From Flavobacterium terrisoli (lineage in GTDB: Bacteria; Bacteroidota; Bacteroidia; Flavobacteriales; Flavobacteriaceae): a stretch of DNA of 64,000 nucleotides. Position 1 is the stretch's first letter, and every line of letters starts with the position of its first letter. Below, one piece after another: positions 60,329 to 64,000 of this stretch. Below the pieces are notes generated by a model. It had not been told where the DNA came from, made no database searches, and was given only the letters and a program-made list of their open reading frames with translations. Both the position numbers and the translations under genes were made by a program. Location of the stretch: assembly GCF_030167905.1 (NCBI RefSeq), contig NZ_JARGNA010000002.1, positions 372,001 through 436,000 of the forward strand, in the 5' to 3' direction.

Positions 60329-60679
60329 TTATACGTCCGAAAAAATAGAATCCCCTGCTGAGAAATCAAGGATTTCTGCCTTTGAACCATATTTTATTAT
60401 TTCGTTTATTCCTTTTTGCATCATCAACTCCGTTGAATATTTTCGGCTGGTTGCCAAAACCTTTTCATCCTGCATCAACTTAAAAAAGCATTTTCCTTTA
60501 GCGGTTTTAAACCTAAGGAAGTGATATGTTTCTATTCCTACCCTAAAGGTTTCAATCGCTTCTTCACATTCAAAACGAAGCTCATAATCGGCACTGGTAA
60601 AAATGGTCTTCCCTTTTCTGGAGACAAACTCAAATTTATAGAAGTCATTTAATCTTTTACTGATAACAAAAGTTCCCAT
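60329..60679 (-). CDS. DUF1508 (YegP-like) family protein
   Basis: A 116-residue protein with two DUF1508 repeats: YKFEFVSRKGKTIFTSADY in the first and FFKLMQDEKVLATSRKYST in the second, each followed by a short helix and an ISFSD-type motif (GIETYHFLRFK, INEIIKYGS). YegP proteins are small beta-alpha repeat proteins of unknown function. It has no signal peptide. It lies just downstream of the tRNA-Leu terminator. Confidence 0.8.
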   Translation of the reverse strand: MGTFVISKRLNDFYKFEFVSRKGKTIFTSADYELRFECEEAIETFRVGIETYHFLRFKTAKGKCFFKLMQDEKVLATSRKYSTELMMQKGINEIIKYGSKAEILDFSAGDSIFSDV

Positions 60680-60702
60680 GCAGTATTTTAAGTAATTAAA
60701 AC

Positions 60703-60734
60703 AAAAAAGCCTCTAACTTTATGTTAGAGGCTTT
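60703..60734 (-). terminator. Terminator of the tRNA-Gly/tRNA-Leu unit
   Basis: A perfect 12-bp stem (AAAGCCTCTAAC/GTTAGAGGCTTT) with a TTTAT loop, followed on the minus strand by a T-run, beginning one base after the tRNA-Leu 3' end. Confidence 0.9.
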
Positions 60735-60735
60735 G

Positions 60736-60821
60736 TACTCAGAGCGGGACTTGAACCCGCACGAACATTGCTGTTCACTGGATTTTAAGTCCAGCGTGTC
60801 TACCAATTTCACCATCCGAGC
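60736..60821 (-). tRNA. tRNA-Leu (anticodon TAA)
   Basis: An 86-nt class II tRNA: acceptor GCTCGGA/TCTGAGT (two G-U pairs), anticodon loop CTTAAAA with anticodon TAA, long variable arm, T-arm GCGGGTTCAAGTCCCGC, discriminator A. CCA is not encoded. Confidence 0.95.
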
Positions 60822-60833
60822 GTATAGATGCTG

Positions 60834-60906
60834 AGCGAAAAACGGGGCTCGAACCCGCGACCTCGACCTTGGCAAGGTCGCGCTCTACCAACTGAGCTAT
60901 TTTCGC
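60834..60906 (-). tRNA. tRNA-Gly (anticodon GCC)
   Basis: A 73-nt cloverleaf: acceptor GCGAAAA/TTTTCGC, anticodon arm CGACC-TTGCCAA-GGTCG with anticodon GCC, T-arm GCGGGTTCGAGCCCCGT, discriminator T. It lies 12 nt upstream of tRNA-Leu on the same strand, so both are probably cut from one transcript. Confidence 0.96.
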
Positions 60907-61050
60907 ATTATCATTTTTTATAAGAACGTCAACACTTGTACTGTATTGCGGATGCAAATGTAATACTAAAATTGAATTATACAAACCTTTTTTTGAAAAA
61001 AACGTTGCCGAAAATATAATTCCCTGATTAGCAAAATCAAGCGATGGGCT

Positions 61051-63657
61051 TTATTTTTTCAATAACATTCTTTTCAACTCATTTAGCTTCATTAAGGCTT
61101 CTACCGGGGTCAAAGTATTGATGTCTAAATTCAGAATATCTTCCCTGATTTCTTCCAACAAAGGATCATCCATACTGAAAATATTGAGTTGCATATCGTC
61201 TTTGGAAGATTTAATCGTATTGAGTGCCTCACTCGAATGGTTTTTCTCGAGTTTCTTCAAAAGCTTTTGCGCTTTTTGAATCACCATTTGTGGCATTCCG
61301 GCCATTTTTGCCACGTGAATACCAAAACTGTGAGCGCTTCCGCCTTTCACCAACTTTCTGATGAAAAGCACAGTGTCTTTTAATTCTTTAACCGAAACGT
61401 TATAATTCTGGATTCTCGGTAACAACTCACTCATTTCATTCAGCTCATGATAATGTGTGGCAAATAGTGTTTTTGGCCTTGCCGGATTTTCGTGTAAAAA
61501 CTCCGCAATCGCCCAGGCTATCGAAATTCCGTCATACGTACTGGTTCCACGACCAATCTCATCCAACAACACCAAACTTCGGTCTGATATATTATTTAGA
61601 ATCGAAGCCGTTTCATTCATCTCCACCATAAACGTAGATTCGCCCATCGAAATATTATCGCTGGCGCCAACTCTGGTAAAGATTTTATCGACTACGCCCA
61701 TTCTCACCTTTTCCGCCGGAACAAAACTTCCCATTTGGGCTAACAATACTATTAAAGCGGTTTGTCTTAAAATAGCCGACTTACCCGACATGTTTGGACC
61801 GGTAATCATAATCAATTGTTGGGTTTCCCTATCGAGGAAAACATCATTGGCGACATAAGGAACACCAACGGGTAATTGCTTTTCAATCACCGGATGACGG
61901 CCATTGGTAATTTCCAACTCGAAAGTTTCATCCAAAACCGGGCAGATATAATCGTTCTCAATCGCCAATTGCGCAAAGGAAGTCAGGCAATCCAATTGGG
62001 CAACTAAATTAGCATTCAACTGAACCTGCTTGATATATGTCCCAATCCAAATCACCAGCTGCTCAAACAAATGGCTTTCGATTTGGTGGATTTTTTCTTC
62101 GGCACCGAGAATTTTGGTTTCGTATTCCTTTAGTTCTTCGGTGATGTATCTTTCTGCATTGACCAAAGTCTGCTTTCTGATCCATTCCGCCGGAACTTTA
62201 TCTTTATGTGTATTTCTGACCTCAATATAATAACCAAACACATTATTAAACGAAATCTTCAGTGAGGTAATTCCGGTGCGTTCCGATTCTCTAGCTTCGA
62301 TGCCTTCCAAGTATTCTTTTCCCGAAAACGCAATGTTTCGCAACTCATCCAATTCGGCATGAATTCCTGTTGCAATCGCATTTCCTTTGGCAATCGCTAC
62401 CGGCGCATCTTGATTCAGTGTCGTTTTTATTTTTTCGCGCAGCAAATCACAGGCATGTAAACTGTCGCCAATTACACGAACGGCTTCCTGCTTACTCGCC
62501 AAGGCAATTTCCTTTATCGGAATAATGGCATCTAAGGATTCCTTCAGATAAATCACTTCCCGAGGCGAAATTTTTCCAGTGGCTACTTTTGAAATCAAAC
62601 GCTCCAAATCGGAAATCTGTTTGATTTGGTATTGTATTTTCTGAAGTATTTCTTGGTTTTCTTTCAAATAAGAAACCACTTCGTGACGGCTTCTTATCTT
62701 ATTAATGTCTTTCAAAGGCAAAGCCAACCAACGTTTCAATAATCGCGAACCCATTGGCGAAAGCGTTCGGTCAATCACATCCAAAAGCGTTACGGCATTT
62801 TGCGAATGACTGTGGTATAATTCTAAATTTCGAATCGTAAACCGATCCATCCAAACATAAGCATCTTCGGCGATACGTTGAATATTGGTGATGTGCTGGA
62901 CTTTGTTATGTTGCGTTTCTGATAAATAATACAAAATCGCGCCTGAAGCAATGATGCCATCGGGTAATTCTTCGACACCAAACCCTTTTAAGGAATTGGT
63001 CTGAAAATGATTTTGCAAAGTTTCCACCGCATAATCTTCCTTATAAACCCAATCTTCTAGATAAAACACATTAAAATCTTCGCCAAAAGCTTCCTTGAAT
63101 TGCCCTTTATTGTTCTTCTGAATCAGAATCTCGCTTGGACTGAAGTTTTGCAACAGTTTGTCTATATATTCTTCATTCCCTTGTGAAGTCAGGAATTCAC
63201 CCGTTGAAACATCAAGGAAAGCAACACCCAATTGTCTTTTGCTAAAATAAATCGAAGCCAGGAAATTATTCGACCTCGAATTCAAAACCTCATCATTCAT
63301 CGAAACACCTGGTGTTACCAATTCGGTTACGCCACGCTTTACGATAGTTTTGGTCATTTTAGGATCTTCGAGTTGGTCACAAATCGCCACACGCAATCCG
63401 GCTTTGACCAATTTTGGCAAATAGGTATTTAAGGAATGGTGCGGAAATCCGGCCAGAGCCGTTTCGGTTTCAGAACCTGCGCCCCGTTTGGTCAAAACAA
63501 TCCCTAATATTTTAGAAGCGCGAATCGCATCTTCACCAAAGGTTTCATAAAAATCACCTACCCTGAACAACAAACACGCATCGGGATATTTTCTTTTTAT
63601 CTCGTTGTATTGTTTCATTAAAGGCGTTTCCTTGGCTTGAGTCTCTTTGGCTGACAA
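61051..63657 (-). CDS. mutS: DNA mismatch repair protein MutS
   Basis: An 868-residue mismatch-recognition ATPase. The mismatch-binding domain has the Phe-x-Glu motif in [14 protein letters not shown]. The ATPase has Walker [14 protein letters not shown], signature region [11 protein letters not shown] and Walker [18 protein letters not shown]. The C-terminal helix-turn-helix dimer region is present. The first ATG in frame falls inside the conserved [10 protein letters not shown], so translation likely begins at TTG 63657 ([11 protein letters not shown]); another TTG at 63720 would add 21 unusual residues. Transcribed leftward, divergent from the DUF1573 gene. Confidence 0.95.
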   Translation of the reverse strand: MSAKETQAKETPLMKQYNEIKRKYPDACLLFRVGDFYETFGEDAIRASKILGIVLTKRGAGSETETALAGFPHHSLNTYLPKLVKAGLRVAICDQLEDPKMTKTIVKRGVTELVTPGVSMNDEVLNSRSNNFLASIYFSKRQLGVAFLDVSTGEFLTSQGNEEYIDKLLQNFSPSEILIQKNNKGQFKEAFGEDFNVFYLEDWVYKEDYAVETLQNHFQTNSLKGFGVEELPDGIIASGAILYYLSETQHNKVQHITNIQRIAEDAYVWMDRFTIRNLELYHSHSQNAVTLLDVIDRTLSPMGSRLLKRWLALPLKDINKIRSRHEVVSYLKENQEILQKIQYQIKQISDLERLISKVATGKISPREVIYLKESLDAIIPIKEIALASKQEAVRVIGDSLHACDLLREKIKTTLNQDAPVAIAKGNAIATGIHAELDELRNIAFSGKEYLEGIEARESERTGITSLKISFNNVFGYYIEVRNTHKDKVPAEWIRKQTLVNAERYITEELKEYETKILGAEEKIHQIESHLFEQLVIWIGTYIKQVQLNANLVAQLDCLTSFAQLAIENDYICPVLDETFELEITNGRHPVIEKQLPVGVPYVANDVFLDRETQQLIMITGPNMSGKSAILRQTALIVLLAQMGSFVPAEKVRMGVVDKIFTRVGASDNISMGESTFMVEMNETASILNNISDRSLVLLDEIGRGTSTYDGISIAWAIAEFLHENPARPKTLFATHYHELNEMSELLPRIQNYNVSVKELKDTVLFIRKLVKGGSAHSFGIHVAKMAGMPQMVIQKAQKLLKKLEKNHSSEALNTIKSSKDDMQLNIFSMDDPLLEEIREDILNLDINTLTPVEALMKLNELKRMLLKK

Positions 63658-63774
63658 TGGATTTGATTTAAATTTATGAGAAAGCGAATTTAAATATTTT
63701 AGGTCGAATAGCTGATGCAAAAAAAATTAATTTAATATTAAGGCAAAAAAAAAGACTCGGTTTTATATTTTGGA

Positions 63775-63782
63775 TAGATTTG
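63775..63782 (+). promoter_or_regulatory. Predicted -7 element (TAGATTTG) for the DUF1573 gene
   Basis: Matches TAnnTTTG 26 nt before the ATG; no certain -33 element. Confidence 0.4.
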
Positions 63783-63808
63783 CTTCAGAAACTTAAAAAC
63801 TTTATAAA

Positions 63809-64000
63809 ATGAAAAAAATAATTTTACTTGCTGCCTTAGTTGCTTTTGGTGTTACAACGTCTAACGCTCAAACAGCAAAAAAAGTAGCTACAAAACCAGC
63901 TGCAAAAACTGAAACTCCAAAAGTAGACGGTGCAGGAATGTTATTCGAAAATGAAACTATCGATTACGGAACTGTTCCGGCTAATTCTGATGGTAAAAGA
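63809..64000 (+). CDS. DUF1573 domain protein (3' end cut by window edge)
   Basis: The first 64 codons are present: a signal peptide (about 1-20, ending SNAQ), a Lys/Ala/Thr linker, then FENETIDYGTVPANSDGKR, the opening of the DUF1573 immunoglobulin-like domain. Family members are small exported beta-sandwich proteins of unknown function, very common in Flavobacteriia. The remainder lies outside the window. Confidence 0.85.
   Translation, partial: MKKIILLAALVAFGVTTSNAQTAKKVATKPAAKTETPKVDGAGMLFENETIDYGTVPANSDGKR

Noticed and set aside
60703..60984. tRNA cluster as a possible integration site for a mobile element
   Set aside because: No integrase, no direct repeat of the tRNA 3' end and no foreign-looking genes on either side; the neighbours are mutS and a YegP-like gene.

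Overview
The window is a compact, AT-rich, almost entirely coding segment of a chromosome from a gliding Bacteroidota, most likely a Flavobacterium or close relative. The evidence is gldB/gldC, a type IX secretion system (T9SS) plug protein, two proteins with C-terminal T9SS sorting domains, many Flavobacteriia-type domain families (DUF5916, DUF6702, DUF6370, S46 and M1 peptidases), and repeated TAnnTTTG promoter -7 elements. I found no phage, integrase, transposase, CRISPR array or plasmid function. The content is mainly core genome, with short lineage-specific envelope modules.

Layout. 0-3 kb: gldC (cut by the window edge) and gldB run leftward, divergent from nadE, followed by an orphan NarL/LuxR response regulator. 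2.8-8.5 kb (leftward): dnaG primase with all four zinc ligands replaced; an ECF sigma / membrane-anchored regulator / coiled-coil outer-membrane protein operon; a polyprenyl diphosphate synthase. 8.6-12.4 kb: a lipoprotein, rlmN, an O-methyltransferase, a small membrane protein, a PAP2 phosphatase and tatA. 12.4-18 kb: M1 metallopeptidase, DUF6702 protein, two tandem carboxypeptidase-regulatory-domain paralogs, pepE, a multi-hairpin intergenic block and tRNA-Gly(TCC). 18-24.3 kb: YkuD_2-type L,D-transpeptidase, DUF5916 protein, gpmI, acetyl-CoA hydrolase/CoA-transferase. 24.4-29.5 kb: a TetR-ABC-HlyD-TolC export operon whose ABC ATPase has degenerate motifs. 29.5-40.7 kb: map, a methyltransferase, an M16 peptidase, the T9SS plug protein, apaG, pruA, a T9SS-secreted lipase-like protein and rsmG. 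40.8-46.9 kb: fatty acid desaturase, aspartate-type aminotransferase, purT, a DUF6370 protein, a Crp/Fnr regulator and a seven-repeat T9SS-secreted protein. 47-49.2 kb: a redox cluster (pirin, YjdJ-like GNAT, OsmC, YjdI-like 4Fe-4S protein, NADPH-FMN reductase). 49.3-52.8 kb: lipoprotein, fabD, a small HipA-like kinase overlapping a DUF3037 gene, a cytosolic-looking M23 protein and a small lipoprotein. 52.8-57.7 kb: EamA transporter, a galE / unknown / DegT-aminotransferase operon, and divergent kdtA. 57.7-64 kb: an S46 peptidase with the DPP11-type arginine, an Ala/Thr-rich lipoprotein, a YegP-like protein, tRNA-Gly(GCC) and tRNA-Leu(TAA), mutS, and the start of a DUF1573 gene.

The main themes are cell-envelope export and gliding (gldB/C, plug, T9SS cargo, TolC operon), lipid and LPS precursors (fabD, desaturase, kdtA, galE), periplasmic peptide use (M1, M16, S46, PepE) and RNA/DNA maintenance (rlmN, rsmG, dnaG, mutS). 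Nothing is clearly an undescribed defence or mobile system. The strongest unusual signals are the zinc-less primase, the degenerate ABC exporter, the HipA-like/DUF3037 pair and the hairpin array near tRNA-Gly. All calls come from reading motifs; no database search was run.
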